A stretch of 64,000 nucleotides of DNA from CAVTWS01 sp963738445 (GTDB taxonomy: Bacteria > Actinomycetota > Acidimicrobiia > Acidimicrobiales > SHLQ01): NCBI GenBank assembly GCA_963738445.1, contig CAVTWS010000010.1, forward strand, positions 1 through 64,000, in the 5' to 3' direction. The notes beneath the pieces were generated by a model. It was not told where the DNA came from. It saw only the letters and a list, made by a program, of their open reading frames with translations, and searched no databases. Positions 50,232 through 59,399 of this stretch are shown here, piece by piece. The translations under genes were made by a program, and so were the position numbers. Numbering within the stretch: position 1 is the first letter of the stretch; every line of letters starts with the position of its first letter.

Positions 50232-50774
50232 ATGTCCGCCCCCAAGAGCCCGGCCAAACCCGGCACCGCCAAGCCCAAACCCGGCACGGTGAGGAAGGTC
50301 GACCCGGCCAAGCCGTTGATCGTCGCCTCGAACCGCGCCGCCCGCCGGGAGTACGAGATCCTCGACGAATTCGAGGCCGGCATCGTGCTCAAGGGCAGCG
50401 AGGTCAAGTCGCTCCGGGAGGCCCAGGTTCGCCTCAACGAGTGTTACGCCTTCGTGCAGGGCAACGAGGTCTGGCTCTTCGGACTGCACATCGCCCCCTA
50501 CGGCAAGGCCACGAACGCGGCGTTCGGCCACGAGCCGGCGCGACAGCGCAAGCTGCTCATGCACCGTCACGAGATCGACCGGTTGCGCGCGCGGATGGAA
50601 CGGGAGCGCCTGACCCTCGTGCCGCTGTCGATGTACTTCCTGAACGGGCGCGCCAAGGTGCAGTTGGCCCTGGCCCGCGGCCTCAAGCTGCACGACAAAC
50701 GCCAGGTGCTGGCCAAACGTGACGCCGATCGTGACGCCGCCCGGGCCATCGCGGCGGCCCGCCGCAGCCGGTAG
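50232..50774 (+). CDS. smpB: SsrA-binding protein SmpB
   Basis: 180 residues. The core reads NRAARREYEILDEFEAGIVLKGSEVKSLREAQVRLNECY, YGKATNAAFGHEPARQRKLLMHRHEI, LVPLSMYFLNGRAKVQLALARG and the basic tail. This is the SmpB OB-fold and C-terminal tail that carries tmRNA into stalled ribosomes. The first ~28 residues (PKSPAKPGTAKPKPG) are an unusual Lys/Pro-rich extension. Its RNA partner ssrA is at 59563 in this window. Start ATG 50232. Confidence 0.92.
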   Translation: MSAPKSPAKPGTAKPKPGTVRKVDPAKPLIVASNRAARREYEILDEFEAGIVLKGSEVKSLREAQVRLNECYAFVQGNEVWLFGLHIAPYGKATNAAFGHEPARQRKLLMHRHEIDRLRARMERERLTLVPLSMYFLNGRAKVQLALARGLKLHDKRQVLAKRDADRDAARAIAAARRSR

Positions 50775-50893
50775 TCCGCGGCGGCCCGCCGCCGCTGAGA
50801 AGCATCGCGGCACAAGGTCCCTGGACGCCCTGCCGCGGAAGCTGGCACGCTGGCGCTCGACTACACCACGCCGCGTGAGCTGCGGGAGGCGTT

Positions 50894-52927
50894 ATGGACG
50901 AATCCTCCGAGTCCGGGCCGCCCGCCGGTTGGTTCGCCGATCCCCACGGTCGCGCCCAGTTGCGCTGGTGGGACGGCCAGCGCTGGACCGACACGGTCGC
51001 CGATCATGGGCAGACCCACACCGAGGGGGTGGCGCCTCCCCCGCCGCCGGTGTCGCCTTTCCCGCCTCCGGCCGCGACTGCGCCGCCGGCTCGGGGTAGT
51101 CGGCGCGGCGTGCTGGTCGCGCTGGCGGTGGCCACCGTCGTCGCGGTCGCGGCCGGAGCGATCGTCGTCCTGGGTGGCGACGACGACGAGGGCGACGTCG
51201 CCGCGAGCGATACCAGCGACGACGGCGACACGTCCGACGAAACAACCGACGAGGACAACGGCGGGGTCATCCGGGTCGAGCAGACGATCACGGCGAGCGG
51301 CGGCGAGATCAAGGCCGAGGTGCCCGACGTGGGCGACGTCGGCGTGAACCTGCCCGCCGGTTCGGTCGGCCAGCCGGTCGACGTCGAGCTCAGCGTCACG
51401 ATGCGGCCCGTCGCGTCCTTCGTCGACCTCGCCGCTGACGATTCGGCGATCTGGGACGCCGTCGCCGAGCACGCGGTGGCCGCCGACGAATCCCTGCTGC
51501 ACCCCTTGTACGGCCCGGCGCTTCTGGCCCAACTCGGCCAGACGGCATCGATCGCCGTCGGCCTCGAACCGGACGGAACCCCGCTGTCCACCCCCGGTGA
51601 GATCACGGTGCCCATCGGTGTCGCCGACCCCGACGACGCCGACACGCTCCTCGTCCTGGTGAGGACCGAGGGCCGTTGGGAGGTGATCGAGGGAGTCGTC
51701 GTCGACCGCGCCGCCGGGACGATGGCCTTCCCGATCGCTCACTTCAGTGAGCACGTCATCATCCGGATCGCCGGCAACTTCTTGAGCAACCCATTGGCTC
51801 ACGTCGCCCTCACCGACTTCCGAACCGCCCTTCAGACCCTGGGCAACGGTCCGCTGAACGGCCAGATGGATGGCATCGTGCGGGCAGCCCTGTGCGGGCC
51901 GTCGACCTCGTTCGACGCCTCGGCGATCCCCGCGCTCGAGGATGTCGTCAACTACCTCGGGTTCGAGAGCAGCCGGATCTCGACTGCACCGGCCGGGGCC
52001 GGGAACCGCATTCGTGACGCCCTCCGCACGATCGCCGACGACGCCCGCAATGCGGGAACCCCCGACCCCCGAAACGTCTCCCTCGAGACGGTGGTGGCCA
52101 TGGCCATGATCGAGACCGGCAACGATGTCTTCCAGGCCCTCGTGCTCGCCCACGACGTCCTGCGCGACAACCGGGAGGATCCCCGGGTCCAAGGAGTGCT
52201 GGCCAACGTACGGGGCGACGCCGGCGGCGACGAGCGGGGCGGCCGGTACCACCTGCTCGGCATGGCCGTGTACGCCTTCGCCTACGAGAACCAGCGGGCG
52301 ACCAGCGGCACGCCATGGTGGCCACCCCCGCCCGAGGTCACCGCCCAGATCGAGGAGGCGTGGGTGTCGGGCGATATCCGGACCGACCCGATCGAGTACG
52401 CCCTCGACCGCCGAGGCGCCGGCCTCGGGAGGCGGATCCTCTCCGGCTACCAGCTCGGCGAGTCCGAGCGTCAGGCGCTGTGCGCCGAGATCGCGGTCCC
52501 CACGACGACCACGACGACGACGACCACCACCGTGACACCGTCGACGGCGCCGCCCGACCTCGGGAGCGGCGACGTGCAGGTCACGTTGCTCTGGGCCGGC
52601 GACTCCGACATGGACCTGCACGTCGTCGATCCCGGGGGCGAGGAGATCTTCTTCTCGTCGACCACGTCCACCTCGGGCGGTCAACTCGACCGTGACGACA
52701 TCCCGAGCTGCGGCGAGACCGGCGACCACGCCGAGAACATCTTCTGGCCCACCGGCGGCGCCCCGACGGGCGAGTACGAGGCCTACGTGCACTACTTCGG
52801 CGGCTGCGGGGTCACCGCTCAATCGGTCCAGATCACCGTGCGGGTCGGTGGCGCGATCGTGTCGCAGCAGAGCTTCAGCCTGGCCGAGGACGCCACCTCC
52901 GACATCGTGCGCTTCAGCGTGGGATGA
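50894..52927 (+). CDS. DUF2510 membrane protein with C-terminal YfaP/DUF2135-like domain
   Basis: 677 residues. DUF2510 is at about 10-40 (PAGWFADPHGRAQLRWWDG, then QRWTDTVADHG), followed by a Pro-rich linker, a membrane segment at 72-95 (RRGVLVALAVATVVAVAAGAIVVLGG), an Asp-rich stalk, and a long region with ZU5/adhesin-like strands (VGVNLPAGSVGQPVDVELSV). A poly-Thr stretch near 536-545 leads to the end domain: DVQVTLLWAGDSDMDLHVVD, then GEEIFFSS, then GEYEAYVHYFGGCG, the bacterial YfaP-type pattern. It is probably a surface protein on the outer side; ligand and role are unknown. Start ATG 50894. It overlaps the next (leftward) gene by 14 bases. Confidence 0.6.
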   Translation: MDESSESGPPAGWFADPHGRAQLRWWDGQRWTDTVADHGQTHTEGVAPPPPPVSPFPPPAATAPPARGSRRGVLVALAVATVVAVAAGAIVVLGGDDDEGDVAASDTSDDGDTSDETTDEDNGGVIRVEQTITASGGEIKAEVPDVGDVGVNLPAGSVGQPVDVELSVTMRPVASFVDLAADDSAIWDAVAEHAVAADESLLHPLYGPALLAQLGQTASIAVGLEPDGTPLSTPGEITVPIGVADPDDADTLLVLVRTEGRWEVIEGVVVDRAAGTMAFPIAHFSEHVIIRIAGNFLSNPLAHVALTDFRTALQTLGNGPLNGQMDGIVRAALCGPSTSFDASAIPALEDVVNYLGFESSRISTAPAGAGNRIRDALRTIADDARNAGTPDPRNVSLETVVAMAMIETGNDVFQALVLAHDVLRDNREDPRVQGVLANVRGDAGGDERGGRYHLLGMAVYAFAYENQRATSGTPWWPPPPEVTAQIEEAWVSGDIRTDPIEYALDRRGAGLGRRILSGYQLGESERQALCAEIAVPTTTTTTTTTTVTPSTAPPDLGSGDVQVTLLWAGDSDMDLHVVDPGGEEIFFSSTTSTSGGQLDRDDIPSCGETGDHAENIFWPTGGAPTGEYEAYVHYFGGCGVTAQSVQITVRVGGAIVSQQSFSLAEDATSDIVRFSVG

Positions 52928-53546
52928 GCGGTGCCGTCGAGTCGTCCGGCGAGCCGACGGCTCGATCGGGGTTGCTGGCCGCCCACAGCACCGTGGCCAC
53001 CAGAGCGGCCCCGATGAACGAGCCCGACAACGAAGCAGCCAGATCGCCCAGGGTGTCCCGGTAGGCCGACTCGAACTCGTTGGGGTTGTCGCGGATGAAC
53101 GCCACGTATTCGAGTAGCTCCCAGATGATGTGGGTGACGGCCCCGAAACCGACGGTGAGGCCGAAGAGGTTGACCCGACCGAGAGGGAGGTACCGCAGGG
53201 CGAGCCCGACCGCCATGACCCATGGGATCCAGGTCACGACGTGCATCAGGTCATCCCACCTGTCGATGGCGTCGTAGAGGTTCGCCGCGTTGCCGGCCGT
53301 GTCGATCAGGAAGGGCGCCACCGCGCACAGGTCGATGAGGTGCGGGTACGGCCGACCTGCGGCGCGTCGTCGACCCCAGAAGTGCCAGACGAGCGGCACG
53401 ATGATGGCCGAGATGGGGTAGAGCAGGAGTCGCCAGCCCATCCCTTTGCCCTGATACTGCGGGAGGTCGGGGTACGCCACGCCGTGGACGAGCAGGGCGA
53501 CGAGCGTGAACTTGGCCAGGGCATTGAGCTTGGCGGCAACGGGCAT
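52914..53546 (-). CDS. Integral membrane protein, YjdF/DUF2238-like
   Basis: 210 residues. At least five hydrophobic segments are present: KFTLVALLVHGVAYPDL, LLLYPISAIIVPLVWHFWG, LIDLCAVAPFLIDTAG, HVVTWIPWVMAVGLAL and LTVGFGAVTHIIWELLEYVAF. The pattern of charged Asp/His in YDAIDRWDDLMHVVTW is like the YjdF/DUF2238 membrane family of unknown function. It follows the ABC operon direction but is separated from the ATPase stop (53578) by 31 bases. Not a named activity. Confidence 0.6.
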   Translation of the reverse strand: MPVAAKLNALAKFTLVALLVHGVAYPDLPQYQGKGMGWRLLLYPISAIIVPLVWHFWGRRRAAGRPYPHLIDLCAVAPFLIDTAGNAANLYDAIDRWDDLMHVVTWIPWVMAVGLALRYLPLGRVNLFGLTVGFGAVTHIIWELLEYVAFIRDNPNEFESAYRDTLGDLAASLSGSFIGAALVATVLWAASNPDRAVGSPDDSTAPLIPR

Positions 53547-53577
53547 TCGGAGAACCGTAGCGACGTGGCACCCGCCG

Positions 53578-54243
53578 TCACGCCAGCACGATCTGCCGAC
53601 CCGCTCGTTCGACGGCCACCGGATCGTGGCTGACCATCAGGATCGTCGTACCGCGTTCGCTTCGCTCGCGGTCGAACAGGTCGAGCACCCGCCCGGACGA
53701 CTCGGCATCCAGACTGCCGGTGGGCTCGTCGGCCAGCAGCACGGCCGGGTCGTTCACCAGGGCGCGGGCGATGGCCACGCGCTGGCGCTCACCGCCGGAG
53801 AGCCGGGGCGGAGCTCGGTCGACGGCGTGCGACACGCCGAGCAACTCGAGCAGCTCAGCCGATCGTTCCGACCGATCGCGCCGCGAGACACCGGAACCGA
53901 ACATCGCCAGCTCGACGTTTCGAGCAGCGCTCACGTGGGGCAGGAGGTTGTGGAGCTGGAACACGATCCCGATGTCCTTGCGCCGGTACCGGTTGACGGA
54001 CCGCAGCCGGCTCAGATCGTGCCCGTTGACGATGACGCGCCCGGCGGTCGGTCGGTCCAGGGCGGCGAGCAGGTGGAGCAGGGTCGACTTCCCGCAACCC
54101 GATGGTCCCGTGATGGCCACGAACTCGCCGGCGGCCACCGACATCGTCACGCCCTTGAGGGCATCGACGCGGCCGAAGCGTTTGTGGAGACCAGCGCACT
54201 CCACGATCGGCGGATCGCCGCGGGGGCCCGATGCCTCATTCAC
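53578..54243 (-). CDS. ABC transporter ATP-binding protein (MacB/LolD-like)
   Basis: 221 residues: Walker A GPSGCGKSTLLHLLA, Q-loop FQLHNLLPHVSAARN, signature LSGGERQRVAIARALVNDPAVLLADEP and H-loop TTILMVSHDPVAV. The start overlaps the permease stop (54236-54243). With the FtsX-like permease and the lipoprotein it forms a three-gene operon like MacB/Lol exporters, which move lipoproteins, peptides or other substrates across the membrane. The substrate is unknown. Confidence 0.86.
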   Translation of the reverse strand: MNEASGPRGDPPIVECAGLHKRFGRVDALKGVTMSVAAGEFVAITGPSGCGKSTLLHLLAALDRPTAGRVIVNGHDLSRLRSVNRYRRKDIGIVFQLHNLLPHVSAARNVELAMFGSGVSRRDRSERSAELLELLGVSHAVDRAPPRLSGGERQRVAIARALVNDPAVLLADEPTGSLDAESSGRVLDLFDRERSERGTTILMVSHDPVAVERAGRQIVLA

Positions 54244-55354
54244 GCCGCAACGCCTCCAGCGGCACGAGGAACGCGGCGCGGAGGGCCGGATACAGCGCGC
54301 CGAGGAACCCGATCCCTACCGCGGTGCTGAGGGCTCGCACGAACACGCCGGTCGTGTACTCGGGATCGAGCACCCCACGGAGCGAGGCCAGCTTCTCGAG
54401 CAGTTGCACGGCGAGGAAGGACTGTCCGACACCCACGCCGGCGCCGACGAAGCTGAGGATGAGCGTCTCGCCGATCACCATGGCCATGAGCCGCCGCCGC
54501 GACCAGCCGATCGATCGCAGCACGCCGAACTCCCGGGTCCTTTCAGTGAACGCCAGCAGCATGGTGTTGGTCACGATGATCACACCGAACGCCAGCGCCA
54601 CCACGGTCACTGCGTCGTCGGCGGCGGTGAGCAACGCCACGTTGCGATCCGCCCGCCCGAACTCTTCGGCCGTGCGCACCGTGATGAGCTGCGGGAAGTC
54701 GGATTCGATGCCCGCGCGCAGGGCATCGACATCGGTCCCCGGCGTGGCGCGGATGAAGGCCAGGGTCACGTAGCCGCTCAGCCGCTCCTGGGCCTGGAGC
54801 GTCACCAACGGAAACATGGAGGCGGCATCGCCGAACTCCTGGCCGGTGGCGTAGAGCCCGACCACCGTGTACTGGTCGTCGCCGATTCCCACCCGCTCAC
54901 CGACCGCCCATCCGAGGTTGCGGGCGGCCCGGTAGCCGAGCATCACCTCGTCGGGGGCGGTCGCCGTGAACGCCCGGCCTTCGACGACCCGCACGCCGAA
55001 CTCCTCCATCGACGCCGGATCGATCCCGATGCGGAGGAAGAACGGGTTGTCGTCGTCCAGGTCGATCGGTGAGACCAGGACCCCCGTCATGCTCTCGACG
55101 CCGGGCCGCGCCGCCAGCTCACCCAGCTCGCCTTCGTCGATCGTGCTGTTGAGGAGGTCGGAGACACCTTCCTGGGAGACCGAGAAGTCGGCCTGCCCGA
55201 TGGCGAGGATCTGCACCGCCGTCTGCCGGAGGCTGTGGGTGACGATGCCCATCGTGATCGCCGTGCCGATCCCGATCGACACCGCGAGGGCGGTGAGGAA
55301 CGAGCGCAGCGGCTTGATCATGACGTTGCGGGTGATGAACCCGAGGAACGTCAT
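54236..55354 (-). CDS. FtsX-like ABC transporter permease
   Basis: 372 residues. One membrane segment is at the start (RSFLTALAVSIGIGTAITMGIV), a large outside domain at about 45-245, then three segments at the end (VVALAFGVIIVTNTMLLAF, GETLILSFVGAGVGVG, STAVGIGFLGALYPALRA). This is the MacB/FtsX-type permease. The core REFGVLRSIGWSRRRLM is the coupling region with the ATPase. Its start overlaps the lipoprotein stop (ATGA). It is the middle gene of an operon. Confidence 0.85.
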   Translation of the reverse strand: MTFLGFITRNVMIKPLRSFLTALAVSIGIGTAITMGIVTHSLRQTAVQILAIGQADFSVSQEGVSDLLNSTIDEGELGELAARPGVESMTGVLVSPIDLDDDNPFFLRIGIDPASMEEFGVRVVEGRAFTATAPDEVMLGYRAARNLGWAVGERVGIGDDQYTVVGLYATGQEFGDAASMFPLVTLQAQERLSGYVTLAFIRATPGTDVDALRAGIESDFPQLITVRTAEEFGRADRNVALLTAADDAVTVVALAFGVIIVTNTMLLAFTERTREFGVLRSIGWSRRRLMAMVIGETLILSFVGAGVGVGQSFLAVQLLEKLASLRGVLDPEYTTGVFVRALSTAVGIGFLGALYPALRAAFLVPLEALRRE

Positions 55355-55989
55355 GCGGGAGCCTCGGTGGACTCCGGCGCCACCTCGTCGGCGCAGGAGG
55401 CCCCACCGATCGCCACGACGTTGCACCAGGCCGCCGATCCCACCAGCCACGTGCTCCCGGACCGCACCGCCGGGCTCGAGATCGCCGCGGCCATCGGGAA
55501 CCCACCGACCAGCAGATCATGGACAACCACTGCGCAGCCTTCGCCGGCGCCGTAGGATTCGCACTCCGTCGACGTCCCGGCCCGCACCTCCCGGATGTCG
55601 GTCGACATGCCCTGGAACTGTTCGTTCGCGGCGGCGCCCTCGATCATTCCCCGGTACCGCTCGCCGTCTTGCAGGACGGTGAGCTTCTGGTCGACCGAGG
55701 TGGTCGAACCACCGAAGAACGCCTCGAAGACCCGGGAGATCTCGTCGACATCGGCCGCTGTGAGCCCGTTCGATGCACCGGGCCCCGATGTCGTCGTGAC
55801 ACGGGCGGTGGTCGTGACCCCGGCCGTGGTCGTGGTCGACGCGTCCGCCATGCTGGTCGTCACAGCGGAAGCGGGGGTCGTCAGGCCCGGCCCGTCGCCG
55901 TCGTCGTAGCCGCCGCAGCAGCCCAGGACCACCGCCGCGACGACGAGCACCACGATGCGTGGTCGCCGGGCGACGTCGATGGCGGGCAT
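55351..55989 (-). CDS. Probable exported lipoprotein of the ABC operon
   Basis: 212 residues. IVVLVVAAVVLGCCGGYDD near 11-29 has a Cys pair at the end of a hydrophobic stretch (lipobox-like VLGC), followed by a Thr/Ser-rich linker (~50 residues) and a small globular part with conserved Cys (ECESYGAGEGCAVVV) and GLTAADVDEISRVFEAFFGG. It has no family name that I recognise. The stop overlaps the permease start (ATGA). It may capture or carry the exported substrate. Confidence 0.6.
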   Translation of the reverse strand: MPAIDVARRPRIVVLVVAAVVLGCCGGYDDGDGPGLTTPASAVTTSMADASTTTTAGVTTTARVTTTSGPGASNGLTAADVDEISRVFEAFFGGSTTSVDQKLTVLQDGERYRGMIEGAAANEQFQGMSTDIREVRAGTSTECESYGAGEGCAVVVHDLLVGGFPMAAAISSPAVRSGSTWLVGSAAWCNVVAIGGASCADEVAPESTEAPA

Positions 55990-56166
55990 GGGTTCGACTC
56001 TCGGCCAGCCACGCGATCGGGAGAAGGGGCCAAGGTCCAATGCCTCTTCCTGATCGGGGATCGACGAGCGATGGTGCAGCCATGGTGCCTGAGGCTCTCA
56101 CGCGCCGTGTCGGTCGCATCGACATCCCGTCCCGCATCTACCTGGCGACATGCTCCGGAGGACGAC

Positions 56167-57501
56167 ATGACCCGCTACCGCAGGTATCGCAATCGCCGAG
56201 AAGCCGGCTCGGACCTCGCCGATGTGCTCACCGACTTCCGCGGCACCGACACCGTCGTCCTCGGCCTGCCGCGAGGTGGGGTGCCGGTCGCCGCCGAGGT
56301 GGCCGACCGCCTCGGGCTGCCGCTCGACGTCATCGTCGTGCGCAAGCTCGGGGTGCCGTTCCAGCCGGAGCTGGGCATGGGTGCCATCGGAGAGGAGGGC
56401 GTGAGCGTCCTGAACGACGAGATCGTGGCCGATGTCGGGGTGACGCACGAGCAGATCGCCCACGTCGTGGATGCCCAACGCGCCGAGCTGACCCGGCGCG
56501 TCGAGCGCTACCGGGGTGGCCGGCCACCCCTTCCCCTGGCCGGTCGCACCGCCCTCCTCGTCGACGACGGCATCGCCACCGGCTCGACCATGATCGCCGC
56601 GTGCCGCGTCGTGCGGGCCCGGGGTGCATCGAGGGTCATCGTGGCCGTGCCGGTCGCGCCATCGCACTGGCAGCGTCACTTCGCTCACGTCGCCGACCAA
56701 TTGATCTGCCCCTGGACGCCGGAGCCCTTCTACGGCGTGGGCCAGTGGTACCTCGACTTCTCGCAGACGACGGACGACGAGGTCGTGGCGTGCCTCCAGG
56801 CCGCCCACCACGCGGCGGATGGATGCCCGACCGGCCGCCTGGAGCCCCGCGACGAGGAGGTGGAGATCCCGGTCGACGGTGTCCATCTCCGGGGTCACCT
56901 GGCCGTGCCCGAGGACGCCATCGGGGTGGTGCTGTTCGCCCACGGCAGTGGGAGCAGCCGCCTCAGCCCCCGCAACCGGTACGTGGCCGACGTGCTCGGC
57001 CACGACCGCCTCGGCACGCTCCTGTTCGACCTGCTCACCCCGGCCGAGGAGCGGGATCGAGGTCTCGTGTTCGACGTGGACCTGCTCGGCCGCCGGCTGC
57101 TGGAAACGACCCGTTGGCTCCGAGCCGAGCTCGCACCGGCGGAGGTGCCTCTCGCCTACTTCGGGGCCAGCACCGGTGCGGCCGCGGCCCTGTGGGCCAG
57201 CGCAGAACCCGGAAACCCCATCGCCGCCGTCGTGTCACGCGGCGGCCGACCCGACCTGGCCGGATCCCGGCTGCCCCGGGTGACCGTGCCGACGCTCCTG
57301 ATCGTCGGCGAAAGGGACACCGCGGTGCTCCAACTCAACGAGGATGCTCGGCGTCAGCTCACCGGCCCGAGCCAGCTCGTCGTCGTGCCCGGGGCGACCC
57401 ATCTGTTCGAGGAGCCCGGCACGCTACGCGTCGCCGCCCGCGCCGCCTGCGACTGGTTCGAGCAACACTGCGGCCCGCGGCTGTCGCCCCGGGACCTGTG
57501 A
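56167..57501 (+). CDS. Phosphoribosyltransferase fused to dienelactone-hydrolase-like domain
   Basis: 444 residues. The PRTase half (about 1-215) has VVLGLPRGGVPVAAEVA, DVIVVRKLGVPFQPELGMGA and the PRPP loop ALLVDDGIATGSTMIAA. The hydrolase half (about 232-444) has an oxyanion-type HGSGSSRLSPRN, the nucleophile elbow GASTGAAAAL (Ser), Asp in VGERDTAVLQ and His in PGATHLFEEPG. This is a known but uncommon fusion; no pathway is established. Start ATG 56167 after ccggaggacgac. The next gene starts 40 bases on. Confidence 0.85.
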   Translation: MTRYRRYRNRREAGSDLADVLTDFRGTDTVVLGLPRGGVPVAAEVADRLGLPLDVIVVRKLGVPFQPELGMGAIGEEGVSVLNDEIVADVGVTHEQIAHVVDAQRAELTRRVERYRGGRPPLPLAGRTALLVDDGIATGSTMIAACRVVRARGASRVIVAVPVAPSHWQRHFAHVADQLICPWTPEPFYGVGQWYLDFSQTTDDEVVACLQAAHHAADGCPTGRLEPRDEEVEIPVDGVHLRGHLAVPEDAIGVVLFAHGSGSSRLSPRNRYVADVLGHDRLGTLLFDLLTPAEERDRGLVFDVDLLGRRLLETTRWLRAELAPAEVPLAYFGASTGAAAALWASAEPGNPIAAVVSRGGRPDLAGSRLPRVTVPTLLIVGERDTAVLQLNEDARRQLTGPSQLVVVPGATHLFEEPGTLRVAARAACDWFEQHCGPRLSPRDL

Positions 57502-57540
57502 CTCTGTTGCCCGCCCACCGCACCGATCAGGATCACCGGC

Positions 57541-58125
57541 ATGAGTGATGAGATGACAGCCCTCCTCGAGCGGGCGATGACCGCGGTCGAACCCGTCCTC
57601 GCGTCGGTGAGCGCCAACGATTTCGACCGTCCGACGCCATGCCCGGGCTTCGACCTGGCGACCCTGCTCGCCCATCTGGTCGGGGGTCTCCGTGGGTTCG
57701 CCGAGGTCGGCGAGGGGCTCCCGCTGCGCTTCGACGTCGATCCCGACGTCCGGGTCGAGCAGATCGCGGTCGAGTACCGGAAGGCGGCCGACCAGCTCCT
57801 GGCCGCCTTCGCACGCCCCGGCGCCGTGGAGCGGACCTACGCCATGCCCTGGGGGGAGACGACGGGACAACAGCTCATGGGCTTCGAGCTGATCGAGTTG
57901 GTCGTCCACGGGTGGGACATCTGCCGGTCTCTCGGACGAGCCCTGGTGGTCGATGCCGACATCGTCGAGGCCACCCTTGGGGGCGCCCAGATGTGGGTCG
58001 ACGACTCGGTGCGAACCCCACAGCTCTTCGGCCATGAGGTGCCGTCGGACCCGGAGGCACCCGTCCTGGACCGACTCGTCGCCTTCCTCGGCCGCCGTCC
58101 CGATTGGTCTGTCGACAACCCATGA
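57541..58125 (+). CDS. TIGR03086 / DinB-like mycothiol-type maleylpyruvate-isomerase family protein
   Basis: 194 residues. SDEMTALLERAMTAVEPVL, then PTPCPGFDLATLLAHLVGGLRGF with its His, and later ELIELVVHGWDICRSLG with the HGWD metal-ligand pattern. This is the four-helix DinB/TIGR03086 fold. Members use mycothiol or other thiols; the substrate here is unknown. It is in a row with DUF1918 and the PRTase-hydrolase gene, so an operon is possible. Confidence 0.78.
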   Translation: MSDEMTALLERAMTAVEPVLASVSANDFDRPTPCPGFDLATLLAHLVGGLRGFAEVGEGLPLRFDVDPDVRVEQIAVEYRKAADQLLAAFARPGAVERTYAMPWGETTGQQLMGFELIELVVHGWDICRSLGRALVVDADIVEATLGGAQMWVDDSVRTPQLFGHEVPSDPEAPVLDRLVAFLGRRPDWSVDNP

Positions 58126-58141
58126 ACCTGGAGGAGATCAC

Positions 58142-58345
58142 ATGCGTGCTGCACTCGGAGATCGATTGGTCGCTCGGAGTCACGGGCTCGGCGTCCCGGA
58201 CCGGAGCGGCGTGATCATCGCCGTCGAGGGTTCCGATGGCTCGCCTCCCTACCACGTGCGGTGGGACGACGGCCACGAGTCGACGTTCGTGCCGGGATCC
58301 GATGTGATCGTCGAGCATCTGCCGGTCGCGACGGATCAGGACTGA
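58142..58345 (+). CDS. DUF1918 small protein
   Basis: 67 residues: MRAALGDRLVARSHGLGVPD, then GVIIAVEGSDGSPPYHVRWDDGHESTFVPGSDVIVEH. This is the short SH3-like DUF1918 pattern of actinobacteria. A strong ribosome-binding site (ggaggag) precedes ATG 58142. The function is unknown. It lies 16 bases after the TIGR03086 gene. Confidence 0.85.
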   Translation: MRAALGDRLVARSHGLGVPDRSGVIIAVEGSDGSPPYHVRWDDGHESTFVPGSDVIVEHLPVATDQD

Positions 58346-58358
58346 GCCGGAGATCGAC

Positions 58359-58648
58359 ATGTCCGACGCTTCCGATCCCGACCACTCCACACGACCCGGA
58401 CCCGACCGACGTCGGTGCCGAGCCCGACCCAGACCGGTTCGAGGTGAGCATCCACGAGGACGGTGAGTTGCGGTCGACCGCTCGCTTCGTCACGCTGGAC
58501 GAGGCCCGAGGAATATGCCGAGAGCTGGACCGACCCGACCAAGGGCCGGTCGGCGTCGTTCGTGACCTTGGGCTCCACAGGAGAGCCGATCGACGAGCTG
58601 GCCGAGATGGTCGAGGACTACCCTCGCCTCGCCGAGCCGGGTTGCTGA
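58359..58648 (+). pseudogene. Small acidic hypothetical protein, broken by two frame shifts
   Basis: From ATG 58359 the frame gives SDASDPDHSTRP. At about 58385-58400 the adjacent frame continues PTDVGAEPDPDRFEVSIHED, then GELRSTARFVTLDEARG. After about 58508 the third frame continues YAESWTDPTKGRSASFVTLG, then STGEPIDELAEMVEDYPRLA, ending at 58648. Joined, they make one coherent protein of about 97 residues, following DUF1918 by 13 bases. Two single-base shifts in 290 bases are either errors in this window or decay. The family is not recognised. Confidence 0.5.
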
Positions 58649-58730
58649 CGAGGCCGTCGTCCATGCCCGTGTCGTGGATCGGTTGGTCGACGGCGATCAC
58701 GATCGGAGCGCCGCCCATCCTTCGGGGCAC

Positions 58731-59399
58731 TCACACCTCGTCGGCCTCGGCCTCGGCCTCGGCATCGGCCTCGGCATAGGCGCGAGCCTGGGCCTGCTCG
58801 TCGTCGGCGAACTGCTCGGCTCGTTCGATCTCGTCGCCGCTCATCGTTCGATTCGTGCTCGACCCTTCACGGCTCTCATGCATGGCTGCCTCCTCGGGCC
58901 CGAGGACGGTGTCACCGACCGGTTCGTCCTCGTCGGGCAGGGCGTCGAAGTTCTCTCGCCCGTGTCGCACCATCAGGTCGTCGATCGACTCGCCCTGGCC
59001 CGCCAGGATCGGCACCACGCTGTCGAGGGAGATGCGGGACAGCTCCCACTGCCGCCGGTGATCGGCGCAGTACCGGGTCGCCGGAACGGATTCGAGACGT
59101 TCGTCGGGGATCGCCGTGCCGCACGATTCACATCGTCCGAAGGTGTCGGTGCCGACCCGCTCCAGGGCGGCCTCCACGTCGGCCAGGTCGGCCACGACCC
59201 GCTCGACGATCGAAAGCTCTACCTCGCGTTCGAACACATCGCTCGCCGCGTCGGCCTGGTGCTGGTCGAGCGACGACAGTTCACCGGCGCCCCGCTCACC
59301 GAGATCCCCGGCGGCACTCCCGGCGTGGAGTGCATCGAGGATCCGTTCGAGACGGGTGCGTTCCTGCAGCAGCAGTTCTCGTGCGGCTCCGACCTCCAT
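58731..59399 (-). CDS. TraR/DksA-type zinc-finger protein
   Basis: 222 residues from ATG 59399. The N-terminal coiled coil reads AARELLLQERTRLERILDAL, then LSIVERVVADLADVEAALERV, and leads to the zinc finger CESCGTAIPDERLESVP, then ATRYCADHR (CxxC plus Cys/His). DksA/TraR proteins reach into RNA polymerase through the secondary channel and adjust transcription. The last residues (AYAEADAEAEAEADE) are an Ala/Glu tail coded by repeated gcctcg units near 58745-58775. It is next to the divergent tmRNA promoter. Confidence 0.8.
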   Translation of the reverse strand: MEVGAARELLLQERTRLERILDALHAGSAAGDLGERGAGELSSLDQHQADAASDVFEREVELSIVERVVADLADVEAALERVGTDTFGRCESCGTAIPDERLESVPATRYCADHRRQWELSRISLDSVVPILAGQGESIDDLMVRHGRENFDALPDEDEPVGDTVLGPEEAAMHESREGSSTNRTMSGDEIERAEQFADDEQAQARAYAEADAEAEAEADEV

